Positions 1 through 8,666 are shown, numbered from the stretch's first letter. The stretch is 64,000 nucleotides of DNA from CAIOHW01 sp046317855 (GCA_046317855.1 JBKCVM010000034.1:1-64000), one strand, 5' to 3'. Numbers and translations: made by a program. The notes: generated from the sequence alone by a model not told the origin.

Positions 1-146
1 GCTCGAACCGTCTTGGTAGTGCCGTTAATCACCGCTTTCATGCGCTGAAGGTTAGGAAGCCAGCGGGTGCGGGTCTTAATGTTGGAGTGAGAGACCAAGT
101 TACCGGTCACGGGACCCTTTGCACAGAAGTCACAGAAGTTAGCCAT
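1..146 (-). CDS. rpmB: 50S ribosomal protein L28 (3' end outside window)
   Basis: Structural protein of the large ribosomal subunit. The 48 visible residues begin MANFCDFCAKGP and continue with the L28 hallmarks GN-VSHSNIKT and RWLPNLQ. The gene runs off the left edge, so the C-terminal third is missing. The N-terminal CxxC pair suggests a zinc-binding (C+) form, but the second cysteine pair that family needs would lie outside the window. An AAAGGA Shine-Dalgarno lies just upstream of the ATG at 146. It is divergent from the next gene. Confidence 0.95.
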   Translation of the reverse strand, partial: MANFCDFCAKGPVTGNLVSHSNIKTRTRWLPNLQRMKAVINGTTKTVR

Positions 147-223
147 AAAAGAATCCTTTGCTACAAAATCTTTTTGAAGAGTCGACAAACTAGAGGAACC
201 ATGGCTCTTTTGCAAGGCTGATT

Positions 224-946
224 ATGAGGGAGCGCGCTGCAAGAAAACGAAAGCTTTTGGGTGGTTTTTTGGCCACCTTGGGGGTGCTTCTTCTTCTCTT
301 GGTGCTCGGATTCAGTTCAGCAGGCGGGATTTATGATTACAATGACACGGTGGATGGGGTGCGGCTTCCGCCCGTAGATGCCATTGTGGTGCTGGCTGGG
401 GGCCGGGGGCGGATTGCCGTAGCGGGCGACCTTTGGAATCGCTACCGTGAGCAGGCCGAAAAGACGGGAGCTTTGGCGCCGGTTTTTTACCTTTCTGGGG
501 TCGGCCCCCAAACCAACTTTAAGACTCTGGAGCGACAGCTCAGGCCTGGGGTGGTCGCTGTCCTTAAACCCGAACAGGTCGTCCTTGAAAAAGAAAGCAC
601 GAATACCGAAGAAAATGCTCTTTGGCTTGCGGGGTACGCGCGCGAGAGAGCCTGGCGGCGGGTGCTTTTGGTCACCTCCAGTTACCACATGAAGCGGGCT
701 AGATTGATTTTCTCTCGAGTTCTTGAGCTGGATGCGCAGTTTCGCAACGCGTTTAGGGCCTCGGAGAGCCCGCGGGCTCACTCCGTAGAGCTAGAAACGC
801 TTTCTGTTTATCAGGATCCATTTGAGCCGGGAGAGTGGATCCGGAGCCTCCATGGTGCTCGTGTGACGCTCGAGGAACACCTGAAGTGGGTGTACTACAC
901 TCGTTTCTGGAATCCCCGGGTTCTTGGTCAGGGCTTGGCAAATTGA
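224..946 (+). CDS. YdcF/ElyC-like DUF218 membrane-anchored protein
   Basis: 240 residues. One membrane anchor lies at about residues 11-30, followed by a DUF218 domain. Recognisable blocks are VDAIVVLAGG near residue 51, the acidic/asparagine block STNTEENA near 125, and VLLVTSSYHMKRA near 145. In E. coli, members such as SanA, ElyC and YdcF act in envelope integrity, though the chemistry is poorly defined. The domain should face the periplasm. The ATG has an AAGG about 8 nt upstream. Its last 19 bp overlap the convergent rdgB gene, with no room for a terminator between them. Confidence 0.8.
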   Translation: MRERAARKRKLLGGFLATLGVLLLLLVLGFSSAGGIYDYNDTVDGVRLPPVDAIVVLAGGRGRIAVAGDLWNRYREQAEKTGALAPVFYLSGVGPQTNFKTLERQLRPGVVAVLKPEQVVLEKESTNTEENALWLAGYARERAWRRVLLVTSSYHMKRARLIFSRVLELDAQFRNAFRASESPRAHSVELETLSVYQDPFEPGEWIRSLHGARVTLEEHLKWVYYTRFWNPRVLGQGLAN

Positions 947-1566
947 ATCCCCTTAGCCCTTGCGACCAAGAGGAGCTCGGTCAGGGCTCGACCTCTGTGG
1001 CTGATGGAGTTCTTTTCTCCGGCTGACATCTCGGCAAGGGTCAGGTTGGATCCCTTAGGAATAAAAATCGGGTCATAACCAAAGCCATGCGTTCCTCGAG
1101 GTGCGTCTGCAATGGTGCCTTCAAGAACGCCAGTGGCTGAAATCGAGATTCCCTCGATGACGAGGGCCAGGGTTGCAACAAAACGCGCCTGACGCTCCGC
1201 AGTGGGTTTTCCTTGTAGCTCTGAGAGAAGTTTTTCAATGTTGGCTTGATCTTGAGATTGACCGGCCTTGGCGATCGCGTATCTGCGGGTCCTAACGCCT
1301 GGGCGCCCTTGCAGAGCAGCGACTTCGAGACCTGAATCATCACCCAGGCAAGGGTAGTGGCAGCCTCGATTGGCAAGCCTGGCTTTGGCCATCGCGTTTT
1401 CCAGGTAAGTGTCATGATTCTCCACATCCTCCAGCTTGGTGGCGTTGCGAATCAAGCCTTCTATGGACAGAAGCTCGAGCTCGGGTTGCTGAGTCAGGAG
1501 CGACCTGAATTCAAGAAACTTGTGGGGATTGAGTGAGGCCAGGACGATTTGATTGCAGACGCGCAT
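928..1566 (-). CDS. rdgB: XTP/dITP diphosphatase (HAM1/RdgB family)
   Basis: 212 residues, normal for the family. It hydrolyses non-canonical purine nucleoside triphosphates (dITP, XTP) to monophosphates, keeping them out of DNA. Visible motifs are the N-terminal substrate loop LASLNPHKFLEF, the metal site CLGDDSGLEV, PGVRTRRYA, the GTHGFGYDPIF specificity loop and the SHRGRAL C-terminal signature. It lies 37 bp downstream of the lipoprotein gene on the same strand and probably shares its transcript. Its 3' end overlaps the convergent DUF218 gene. Confidence 0.95.
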   Translation of the reverse strand: MRVCNQIVLASLNPHKFLEFRSLLTQQPELELLSIEGLIRNATKLEDVENHDTYLENAMAKARLANRGCHYPCLGDDSGLEVAALQGRPGVRTRRYAIAKAGQSQDQANIEKLLSELQGKPTAERQARFVATLALVIEGISISATGVLEGTIADAPRGTHGFGYDPIFIPKGSNLTLAEMSAGEKNSISHRGRALTELLLVARAKGIQFAKP

Positions 1567-1603
1567 GGGCAGTTTTTAGCACGACCCTGCGCACTCGCCA
1601 AAC

Positions 1604-2347
1604 TTAGAGTCCATAGTCGACCTGCCATCCCAAACCTTGGAGTCCTGGGAGATCCTCGATGGCAAGCGCACCGCGCAAAATATAGGGATCTAAGAACGAA
1701 CGCACCGCTTGGTGATCGGCCTGTTGTTCTTGGGGGGATCCAGCGGGGCACAAGGTCGAGTTTTGGTAGCAGTCCTTCATTTGAGAAAGGTTTGCAGAGC
1801 AGGAGCTGCCCAGGACGGTCAGTACTCCTACAGAAAAATCCACACTGCCCGAGAGCGCAAAGTTTGGGTTGGAGCTTGGTGCTGCCACAGCACTTTTCAG
1901 AATCATGCCTTCTTTTTGGACTTGAATTTGACTGATACAAGCAGGGTCTGTCCAAAAAGGTGCAGGGTCATCCAGGAGGGGTTCACTGGTTAGTTTTCCA
2001 GATCGGTCTAAGATCATTTCAAAAACAGCCGAAGTGTCCAGGGAGTTTGGAACCAGATAAGCTTTAGTGGTGGTGGTGTTTGCTGCCACATAGACCGGAT
2101 TCGTCAGAACGCTCTGGATAGAGGCAGGGATGAGGGTAAGTTCAGCCGCGGAGCATCCTGGGGGTTTTCCTTCAACAAAAGCGCAAAGAGTCATGGCTTT
2201 AGCTTGGGTTGAATAAAAACCACTCATCGCAGTGGGGTCGGTGGCCTTGACAATACGATTTCCGAGTCTGCACCCTGAAGAAGCAAGTGCGACTGCGACA
2301 CTCAGGGCAGCCAAGGGAGAAGCCAAAACGGATCGAAATTTTTCCAT
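1604..2347 (-). CDS. putative lipoprotein of unknown function
   Basis: 247 residues from the ATG at 2347. I chose this start because GGAGG sits 9 nt upstream. An upstream in-frame ATG at 2371 has no such signal and lies 2 nt from a palindrome. The N-terminus has a basic residue, a hydrophobic stretch and then ASSGC, an imperfect lipobox with Cys near residue 26. The mature part has several cysteines (for example TLCAF, PGCSAAE, DPACIS, SSCSANL) that could form disulfides in the periplasm. I recognise no domain. It is probably co-transcribed with rdgB. Confidence 0.75.
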   Translation of the reverse strand: MEKFRSVLASPLAALSVAVALASSGCRLGNRIVKATDPTAMSGFYSTQAKAMTLCAFVEGKPPGCSAAELTLIPASIQSVLTNPVYVAANTTTTKAYLVPNSLDTSAVFEMILDRSGKLTSEPLLDDPAPFWTDPACISQIQVQKEGMILKSAVAAPSSNPNFALSGSVDFSVGVLTVLGSSCSANLSQMKDCYQNSTLCPAGSPQEQQADHQAVRSFLDPYILRGALAIEDLPGLQGLGWQVDYGL

Positions 2348-2372
2348 CGAATGAAGCCTCCGTGCTTTCATC

Positions 2373-2392
2373 AGAGATCTCTAGAGATCTCT
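2373..2392. promoter_or_regulatory. 20-bp perfect palindrome made of two 10-bp palindromes
   Basis: AGAGATCTCT occurs twice in direct succession, and the whole 20 bp is its own reverse complement. It sits 25 bp upstream of the chosen start of the minus-strand lipoprotein gene, in its leader or promoter. Candidate operator or RNA stem; the regulator is unknown. Confidence 0.4.
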
Positions 2393-2465
2393 CTAAAGAA
2401 CTCTCTGACAATCGTTTCGGAGTAAGGCCTTGCTCACTGAATAGGATAAATTTGCCGGCTCAAGC

Positions 2466-3176
2466 TTAAGGCAGACGTTCGAGATCCGCGACGCTCTTAC
2501 ATTGAAATGGGGGGCTCTCTTGGATTTCCGTTTTTAAAGGGCTCCACCATTCGGATCGGTAGTGATGACCGGGAAAAATCACAGATTCGTCATCAAACTG
2601 CCGGTAGCGCTGTAGGCTCGCAAACATTTGCTCCGTGCTCCCTGTGGGCAGATCCGTTCGTCCGCAGTCTCGAATGAACAACGTGTCTCCGGTTAAAAGA
2701 AGTGTACGGGGACTGGCCGGGCCTCTCAGAATTTCAAAAGTTAATGCTCCTGCTGAATGGCCCGGCATATTCCAGGCGCGGAGCTCAAGGCTTCCCACTT
2801 TGAAACAGTCCCCATCCTGAAGCATCTTGAAGTTGGGCTCGAGCTTGAGCCTGAATGCATCAGCTGGGTGAAGCAAGACCTCGAGTTGCTTGAAGCGGGA
2901 CAGCAAAGCCGGAAGGCCGGCTACGTGATCGTGATGGGTATGAGTCAGGAGAACACATTGAAGCTCAAGGCCGTGGTCTTCAAGAAAAGCCATCGGCTGA
3001 GAAAGATCCTTTTGCGGATCTACCCATGCAGCTTTTTTTGTAGACCAATCGATGACGAGATAGACCAGATTTTGCATTGGGCCGATCTCAAACTGCACCA
3101 GAGGCGATCGAGGGTCCTCCCAGCTTTCAAGTGGCCATCGTTGAAATTGGGGCAACTGCGGATTTGAGCTACTCAT
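2466..3176 (-). CDS. MBL-fold hydrolase, persulfide dioxygenase/glyoxalase II-like
   Basis: 236 residues. Metallo-beta-lactamase fold with metal ligands THTHHDHVAG (HxHxDH, near residue 79), an internal His in NMPGHSAGALTFE, Asp in LTGDTLF, and a terminal His in FPGHHY. The block DTLFIRDCGRTD followed by TGS is typical of ETHE1-like persulfide dioxygenases and their relatives rather than beta-lactamases. The reaction is probably hydrolysis of a glutathione thioester or oxidation of a persulfide; the sequence alone does not decide. A second MBL hydrolase lies at 59.9 kb. Predicted to be cytoplasmic. Confidence 0.85.
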   Translation of the reverse strand: MSSSNPQLPQFQRWPLESWEDPRSPLVQFEIGPMQNLVYLVIDWSTKKAAWVDPQKDLSQPMAFLEDHGLELQCVLLTHTHHDHVAGLPALLSRFKQLEVLLHPADAFRLKLEPNFKMLQDGDCFKVGSLELRAWNMPGHSAGALTFEILRGPASPRTLLLTGDTLFIRDCGRTDLPTGSTEQMFASLQRYRQFDDESVIFPGHHYRSEWWSPLKTEIQESPPFQCKSVADLERLP

Positions 3177-3270
3177 GGACTGCCTGAGATTCCCTGGGAC
3201 TGCCTGACAAGTATATGAAGTTCGTCCCTCGAGACGCTCCCTCGTTACTTTGGTTAGAATGCAGGGCTCT

Positions 3271-3309
3271 TAAAAACAAAGCAGGTCTCCCCAAGGAGAG
3301 ACCTGCTTT
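3271..3309 (-). terminator. Rho-independent terminator of the lipoprotein gene at 3325
   Basis: A perfect 12-bp stem (3278-3289 with 3298-3309) and 8-nt loop are followed on the minus strand by TTTTT. It lies 16 bp past the stop codon of the minus-strand gene. Confidence 0.85.
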
Positions 3310-3324
3310 GGGTTTTGTCTTGAA

Positions 3325-4059
3325 TTACAGAACTTTGAACATCCCGTCACCGCGCACGTAATAACTCTGAGTCATTTGCAGGGTGTTCATGATGGTTGTG
3401 ACTGAAGCGTCGATCAGCAGCTCTGCGGCTGCCAGCGGGCGTTCTAGTGAACCCGCGTTCGTGATGCTGGGCATCGATACCTTCACGTTCATGTTAAAGC
3501 CCCAGGCGACGTAGACGTTTTCAGGCAGAATGGTGACGTTCTGTAGATAGTTTCCTTTGGCGTCGAGGGTGCCACCTGGCGTAAATAGGACTCGGTAAGT
3601 CAGGGTCACGACCTCCACGCCATAGAAATTTTTCAGGCGCCAAGCATAGCGTTTTGAAACCGGGGTCTTCCAGCCGGTCAGTTGTTGCCATTCTAGGGTG
3701 CCTTTCGGAAGAACATCGGCCCGGTTGTACGTGGCGTTGTAAGCGGGTTTTCCGTCATCGACAATTTTATAGATTTTTTTGCCGATACGGACGAGCTGGT
3801 CGACTGACTCTTCGACTTCGTCTAGCACACCCTTGCCCGGAGGGGGATCTTGAGGACCTTGGAGAAGGTCTAGCAGAGCTGGGCTGAGCTCCTCGTCTGG
3901 AAGTTCCACGGTCTCACTAGATGTGACATCAAAATAGCGTGGGTTGTTTTGATCTGCTGCGATCGGTGCGCGTTTTCCGCAAGCAGTGAAGAGCAAAAAA
4001 GACAGGACTGGCACAGTAAGAAGAGGTGCCAGACGAGAAAGCGATTGAAAACGGATCAT
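3325..4059 (-). CDS. putative lipoprotein of unknown function
   Basis: 244 residues from the ATG at 4059. A longer reading from 4116 adds residues before a clear signal sequence and is unlikely. The signal segment ends LLFTACGKR, a plausible lipobox with Cys near residue 27. The mature protein is soluble-looking and contains an acidic, Pro-rich linker (around QGPQDPPPGKG) followed by a domain rich in aromatic and beta-strand-forming residues. I recognise no family. It is followed by a strong terminator and preceded by a 69-bp gap from the flavin-reductase-like gene. Confidence 0.75.
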   Translation of the reverse strand: MIRFQSLSRLAPLLTVPVLSFLLFTACGKRAPIAADQNNPRYFDVTSSETVELPDEELSPALLDLLQGPQDPPPGKGVLDEVEESVDQLVRIGKKIYKIVDDGKPAYNATYNRADVLPKGTLEWQQLTGWKTPVSKRYAWRLKNFYGVEVVTLTYRVLFTPGGTLDAKGNYLQNVTILPENVYVAWGFNMNVKVSMPSITNAGSLERPLAAAELLIDASVTTIMNTLQMTQSYYVRGDGMFKVL

Positions 4060-4128
4060 CTTGAGTTCCCCCCTATGGATGCGCGACGGATATAAAAGAG
4101 GGGGCACCAAGCGCAAGTAAGAACTTTG

Positions 4129-4755
4129 TTAGGAAAGTTTTGGGCGAGGGATTTCAACAAGCGGAAAAGTTTTTCCGTACCAGAGTCCACCGAGGCGAGA
4201 GAGTGGATCGAGCTTTTCGAAGGCGAGTCTTCCATCCTCGTAGAGCTCATCTCGAACATGGACTGCAACCACACGACCTACGACCAGGGTTGAGGATCCA
4301 AGCTGTCCAGAGCCAAACTCCAATAAAGCCTCGAGTTGGCACTCGAATGACAGAGGGGATTCTTTAACGCGAGGCGGCAAAACTTTACGACTGGGTTCTG
4401 CCGTCAGGCCTGATTTTTCGAATTCACTCACTCCGTAGGGATACTCCGCCGAGGCCTGATGGATGGATTTCATGAGGCTGACTGGAGTGGCATTGATCAC
4501 GAACTGTCGGATCGCCTCAATGTTGCGAAGAGTGTCTTTCTTCTGGCCCTGGGAGTTTCGAGCAATGGAGACCGAGAGGCAGGGTGGATCACTCGAGACT
4601 GCGTTGTAAAAACTAAAGGGCGCCACGTTGAACACCCCCTCAGGGCTGATCGTGCTGACAGTGGCAACAGGACGAGGGACAACGCCTCCGGTGAGGAGTT
4701 TGTACATCTGCTGCTGTCCCAGTTCTGTAGGATCCAGAAATTTCACTGGGACCAT
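4129..4755 (-). CDS. flavin reductase-like (flavoredoxin) FMN-binding protein
   Basis: 208 residues with the split-barrel FMN-binding fold of the flavin_reduct family. Family features are LTGGVVPRPVATVSTIS near residue 20, NVAPFSFYNAVSSDPP near 43 and KDTLRNI near 73. Such proteins bind FMN and act as flavin reductases or electron carriers; substrate and partner cannot be told from sequence. Its start overlaps the end of nadA by 13 bp, indicating translational coupling within one operon. Confidence 0.85.
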   Translation of the reverse strand: MVPVKFLDPTELGQQQMYKLLTGGVVPRPVATVSTISPEGVFNVAPFSFYNAVSSDPPCLSVSIARNSQGQKKDTLRNIEAIRQFVINATPVSLMKSIHQASAEYPYGVSEFEKSGLTAEPSRKVLPPRVKESPLSFECQLEALLEFGSGQLGSSTLVVGRVVAVHVRDELYEDGRLAFEKLDPLSRLGGLWYGKTFPLVEIPRPKLS

Positions 4756-5690
4756 TCCAGCATCCGTAGAAGGGGGGCCTCAGAGCGTTTTCTCAGGTCT
4801 TCGCTTAAAGTAATCTCTGGAGTTTCGTCTCGGAGGGCAGTGTGAAGTTTTTCGAGAGTGTTCAGCTTCATGTAGGGACAGTCGTTGCATGCACAGTTCT
4901 GATTGGGAGGGGCAGGGATGAGTTCTTTGTGTGGAGCCTGCTTGCGCATCTGGTGGAGGATGCCCGCCTCGGTGGCAACGATGAATTTGAGCGAGGGTTT
5001 TTCGATCACGTACTTGAGAAGTGCAGAGGTGCTTCCGATAAAGCGGGCTCGTGACAGAAGAGAGGCTTCGCACTCCGGATGAGCGATCAGCTCGGCATCG
5101 GGATGTTGGACTTGGAGAGCAGCGATCTTTCGTTCAGAGAAAGTTTCGTGAACGATGCACGCTCCTTGCCAGAGCAGCATTTTTCTTCCGGTCTCCTTTT
5201 CGAGCCATGCGCCTAAGTTTCGATCGGGAGCAAAGAGGATGGGTCTTTCAGTTGGAATTTTTGAAATGATTTTTTTTGCGTTGCTGCTGGTGCAAATGAC
5301 ATCGCTCTGCGCTTTGATCGCTGCAGAGCAATTGATGTAGCTCACGACGAAATGATCGGGGTGCCGAGCTCTCAGCGCGGCAAACGCATCGGGTGGGCAT
5401 GAGTTGGCAAGCGAACAGCCCGCCCGGAGGTCGGGGAGAACCACTTTGCGCGAGGGATTCAGTATTTTTGCTCCCTCTGCCATAAAATGGACGCCAGCAA
5501 AGACGATCAGCTGTGCCGTGGAGCGTTGGGCTGCTCGGGCGAGCTCCAAGCTGTCCCCTACGAAATCAGCCACGTCTTGGATGTCCGGCTCTTGATAGTA
5601 ATGCGCCAGAATAACGGCGTTTTTTTGCTTCTTGAGCCTTTCAATTTCAGAGAAAAGATCGTTCACGACAGTCTTGTAGCTCTGGGGCAC
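4743..5690 (-). CDS. nadA: quinolinate synthase NadA
   Basis: 315 residues. Condenses iminoaspartate with dihydroxyacetone phosphate to quinolinate in de novo NAD synthesis, using a [4Fe-4S] cluster. Family marks are AVILAHYYQEPDIQDVADF near the start, GVHFMAEGAKILNP, cluster cysteines in AGCSLANSCPPDAF and in the C-terminal CACNDCPYMKLNTLE, and HPECEASLLSRA. The start is GTG at 5690 with no obvious Shine-Dalgarno; a 7-bp stem with a 4-nt loop (5693-5710) sits 2 nt upstream. The usual partners nadB and nadC are not in the window. Confidence 0.97.
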   Translation of the reverse strand: MPQSYKTVVNDLFSEIERLKKQKNAVILAHYYQEPDIQDVADFVGDSLELARAAQRSTAQLIVFAGVHFMAEGAKILNPSRKVVLPDLRAGCSLANSCPPDAFAALRARHPDHFVVSYINCSAAIKAQSDVICTSSNAKKIISKIPTERPILFAPDRNLGAWLEKETGRKMLLWQGACIVHETFSERKIAALQVQHPDAELIAHPECEASLLSRARFIGSTSALLKYVIEKPSLKFIVATEAGILHQMRKQAPHKELIPAPPNQNCACNDCPYMKLNTLEKLHTALRDETPEITLSEDLRKRSEAPLLRMLEWSQ

Positions 5691-5766
5691 TGGGGCTGCA
5701 AGGGCAGCCCGCCGCGAGAACGGGCTTTACGGAAGGCACACCCTTGGACTAGGGTCCGACCACCTC

Positions 5767-6105
5767 ATGAAGTTTTTGAATTGGTTGAATCGGTCGTCTG
5801 GAGAGCTCCGCGTTTTAAAGCGTGGACACGCGATGCGGGTCATTTTCTTCTACCCCGGTGAGGAGGGAACCTACGTGGATAATGCCGAGGTTACTCTCTT
5901 TGAAAACGGTCTGGTGCACTTGCGTTCTTCACTCGAGGAAACCACAACCCATCTTCAAAACTGCGAGATCCTTTGGCGCTTTCGTGTTGAGGGAGAGGAG
6001 CGCGTGGGCCCGGGTGGCAATAAATTGAGGCTTCTCAAGCCTCGAACCGAAGCTGAAAAGCAGGAGCTCGAACAGAACTCGGGAACTCCACCCGAGTCGT
6101 TGTAA
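5767..6105 (+). CDS. small protein of unknown function
   Basis: 112 residues, no family recognised. The sequence looks like a compact beta-rich domain (RVIFFYPGEEGTYVDN, FENGLVHLRSS, EILWRFRVEGEE) with a charged C-terminal tail. The start is uncertain: ATG 5767 lacks a Shine-Dalgarno, and an internal ATG at 5833 is possible. It ends 12 bp before thiB on the same strand, so it probably shares the thiamine-transporter transcript. It is divergent from nadA, with 76 bp between the two starts. Confidence 0.6.
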   Translation: MKFLNWLNRSSGELRVLKRGHAMRVIFFYPGEEGTYVDNAEVTLFENGLVHLRSSLEETTTHLQNCEILWRFRVEGEERVGPGGNKLRLLKPRTEAEKQELEQNSGTPPESL

Positions 6106-6117
6106 AGGGAGTGGCGG

Positions 6118-7176
6118 GTGAACTGGATCCGCCTGAATGCCTCAAATCCTCTGTTTCTTGTGGCGGTTCTTTTTGGCGTTGCTGTCGCTTCCCTAGTTTC
6201 TGCAGCCCCACTCCCTCGCGAGCTCCGAGTGCTCACTTACGATAGTTTGGCCGCGCCCGAGGGGCTCGGATCTGCGCTCTTTTTGGGTTTTGAAAAAAAG
6301 TGCGCATGCAAAGTGCGAGTTCAAGCGGCGGGTGATGCTGCACAAATTCTCTCGCGATTGGGACTGGAGGCCGTTCGAAAAAAGCCAGTCACCCAAGTCG
6401 TGGTGGGAATTGACCAGACTCTCTGGCCTGAGGCTAAGAAGTCCGCAGTGAGTCTCGCTGTGAATCCCAAGCAATTGCCTAGCCTATTACAGGATCTCAG
6501 AGCCGAGGTCCGGGATCTCGCGGAGGACGGTTTTGTTCCGTTGGACTGGGGAGTTCACGCTTTGATCACGCGGAGTCCAAAAGCACCAGATCTCCTCTCT
6601 TGGCGTGACCTTGCAAACCCTGAGTTGAGTAAGAAGTGGATCGTGCAAGATCCCAGGACCTCGACGCCTGGGTTTGCCTTTGTATGGGGTGCTGAGGCAG
6701 CGCTTAAAGATGGAGCTGCGTTCTTTGGTAGAATTCGAACTCATTGGCTCACACTCGCGTCCGGCTGGTCGGCTTCTTATGCCCTCTTTTTGAAGGGGCA
6801 AGGAGAGTGGGTGTGGAGCTACACGACCAGTCAGGCCTATCATCAAGGTCGTGGGGAGACAGCTTACCGAGCGGTCCTTTTTAAAGAGGGAAATCCGATT
6901 CAAATCGAAGGTGCATTTGCCGTGAAGAACGCGCTTGTCTCTGAAGAGGATCGCAAACTAGCCCGCCAATTTTTGGAGCATTTGGGGTCAATCGAGGTGC
7001 AGAGCCAGGTGCCTGAGCGTCAGTGGATGCTCCCGGTTCACAGAGAAGTGAAACTCCCGGCCGCGTTTGCGACCCTTCCTCAGCCCCGCAAAGTTTTGTA
7101 CTGGAATCCTAAAAGTCATGAAACTTTGGGATTTTCTTCGCTGATCCGCAAGTGGGAAGGCTGGATCCGAGAATGA
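6118..7176 (+). CDS. thiB: thiamine ABC transporter, substrate-binding protein
   Basis: 352 residues, GTG start with AAAGGGAG about 6 nt upstream. The signal sequence is at about residues 8-30. The mature start RVLTYDSLAAPEGLGSA, then KKCACKVRV and AGDAAQILSRLGLE, matches the ThiB/TbpA pattern, as do VVVGIDQTLW, DGFVPLDWGVHA and DPRTSTPGFAF. ThiB captures thiamine, and its mono- and diphosphates, in the periplasm and delivers it to ThiP. It overlaps thiP by 4 bp (ATGA). I find no thiamine-pyrophosphate (TPP) riboswitch upstream, which is unusual for this operon. Confidence 0.88.
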   Translation: MNWIRLNASNPLFLVAVLFGVAVASLVSAAPLPRELRVLTYDSLAAPEGLGSALFLGFEKKCACKVRVQAAGDAAQILSRLGLEAVRKKPVTQVVVGIDQTLWPEAKKSAVSLAVNPKQLPSLLQDLRAEVRDLAEDGFVPLDWGVHALITRSPKAPDLLSWRDLANPELSKKWIVQDPRTSTPGFAFVWGAEAALKDGAAFFGRIRTHWLTLASGWSASYALFLKGQGEWVWSYTTSQAYHQGRGETAYRAVLFKEGNPIQIEGAFAVKNALVSEEDRKLARQFLEHLGSIEVQSQVPERQWMLPVHREVKLPAAFATLPQPRKVLYWNPKSHETLGFSSLIRKWEGWIRE

Positions 7177-8666
7177 CTCGAAAAGGGTTGGCTTTGCTCT
7201 CGGTTTTGATTTGGGCAGGCCTCTTTGTGCTTCCGGTGGCTGCTCTGATTGTGGAGTGCTCCCATGGGCTTTTGGAAATGGGGAGTGCGGCCTACTCTTT
7301 GCTTTGGTCAAAAGTGGGTTTCACTGCATGGCAGGCAAGCGTGAGTTCCATTCTTTCTGGTGTGCTTGGACTCTTGTGGGGGCTCCCACTTGCTCGATAT
7401 CCGCGTGCGCAGGCTTGGTTGAGGGTTCCCTTTGGGGTTCCAACCCTGGCGGCAGTGGCCGCATGGGCGAGTCTGCTTTCCGGTACATGGATCGAGTATT
7501 CAGCTTGGGCAGTGATTGTAGCCCATGTGGCGTTCAATGTTCCGTGGGTAGCCTTAGCGGTGGCGCAAGCAAGCGCCTCGGTACCTCAGGTTTGGAGTGA
7601 GTGCGCACGCACTTTAGGGGCTGGCTGGCTTCATCGGTTGAGAGCAGTGGTCTGGCCAGTCATTGGGCCCGCATGGCTTGGAGCGATGGCACAAGTCTTT
7701 TCGTTTTGTGCCTCGAGTTTTGTGATCGTGATGGTGTTGGGAGGAGGGCCTCCGGTTGAAACTCTGGAAACTGCTATTTATTCGAGTGTCCGCACGGGCA
7801 TTCTAGATCTGGGGATGGCCACGCGCTTAGCCGTTTGTCAGCTGATCCTTTCCCTTTTGCCCTGGTGGGCGGTACGGATTTTTTTTGGCAGGACGCAACT
7901 TCGCGCCCAAAAGTTGGGGGCTTTGCCTGGTGGCATCCGAGAGCCAGCCTTTGCTCCCGCGGTGGCATCTCTCTGGGCAGGCGTGTGGGTTCTTCCGTAT
8001 GTCTTTTTTTTAAAAGACCTCCGATGGCCAGAGTCTGGATGGGGTGTGTTTTGGTCAGCACTCCATTTTCCAATCTTTGTTTCTATTGGGATTGCGGCCT
8101 GTGTTTCTTTTTTTTCAGTCGTTTGGGCGGGCGCATCTGTCGTTCTGATTCATGGGTCTGGGCTTAGGTTTTGGGCTGAAGCGTTGCTATTGCTTCCTTC
8201 AGGAGTCAGCACGCTGACTCTCTGTATGGGGTTTTGGCTGGCGTATTCTCGATGGGTAGACCCTTTTGAAGGAAGTCTGGTGGCGCTCATAGCCATTCAG
8301 ACGGTTGTGTTTTTTCCGCTGGTTTTTCGCAGCTTCTTGCCATTGGCCCGCGCGAGTCCCGTTAGGCTTTGGGAGCTTGCCAGAAGCCACGGCGCAACGC
8401 CTTGGCAAGCCTTTTGGAGTGTGGAGTGGCCCAGGTGGCGTGCTCCGGTGTGGAGTTCGCTTGCCATGGTGAGTGCTGCAAGTTTGGGGGAGGTTGCTGC
8501 AGTAGGTTTTTTTGGTTCGGAGAAACTCGTGACCGTGTCTGGACTCGTTGCTCGATGGATGGGGTCTTATCGGTTTGAGCAGGCTGGAATACTCGTTGCC
8601 GTGATCTTGGGTGTCTCGATGGTTTTGTCGCTGCTTCCGACTGTGGCAAAGTGGGATCGAGCATGA
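7173..8666 (+). CDS. thiP: thiamine ABC transporter, permease
   Basis: 497 residues from the ATG that overlaps the thiB stop. Inner-membrane permease with about 12 hydrophobic segments in two homologous halves, each with the binding-protein-dependent transport (EAA) loop. The first reads ECARTLGAGWLHRLRAVVWP near residue 150 and the second ARSHGATPWQAFWSVEWP near residue 410. The duplicated layout and length fit ThiP and the related iron permeases. It overlaps thiQ by 4 bp (ATGA). Confidence 0.87.
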   Translation: MTRKGLALLSVLIWAGLFVLPVAALIVECSHGLLEMGSAAYSLLWSKVGFTAWQASVSSILSGVLGLLWGLPLARYPRAQAWLRVPFGVPTLAAVAAWASLLSGTWIEYSAWAVIVAHVAFNVPWVALAVAQASASVPQVWSECARTLGAGWLHRLRAVVWPVIGPAWLGAMAQVFSFCASSFVIVMVLGGGPPVETLETAIYSSVRTGILDLGMATRLAVCQLILSLLPWWAVRIFFGRTQLRAQKLGALPGGIREPAFAPAVASLWAGVWVLPYVFFLKDLRWPESGWGVFWSALHFPIFVSIGIAACVSFFSVVWAGASVVLIHGSGLRFWAEALLLLPSGVSTLTLCMGFWLAYSRWVDPFEGSLVALIAIQTVVFFPLVFRSFLPLARASPVRLWELARSHGATPWQAFWSVEWPRWRAPVWSSLAMVSAASLGEVAAVGFFGSEKLVTVSGLVARWMGSYRFEQAGILVAVILGVSMVLSLLPTVAKWDRA

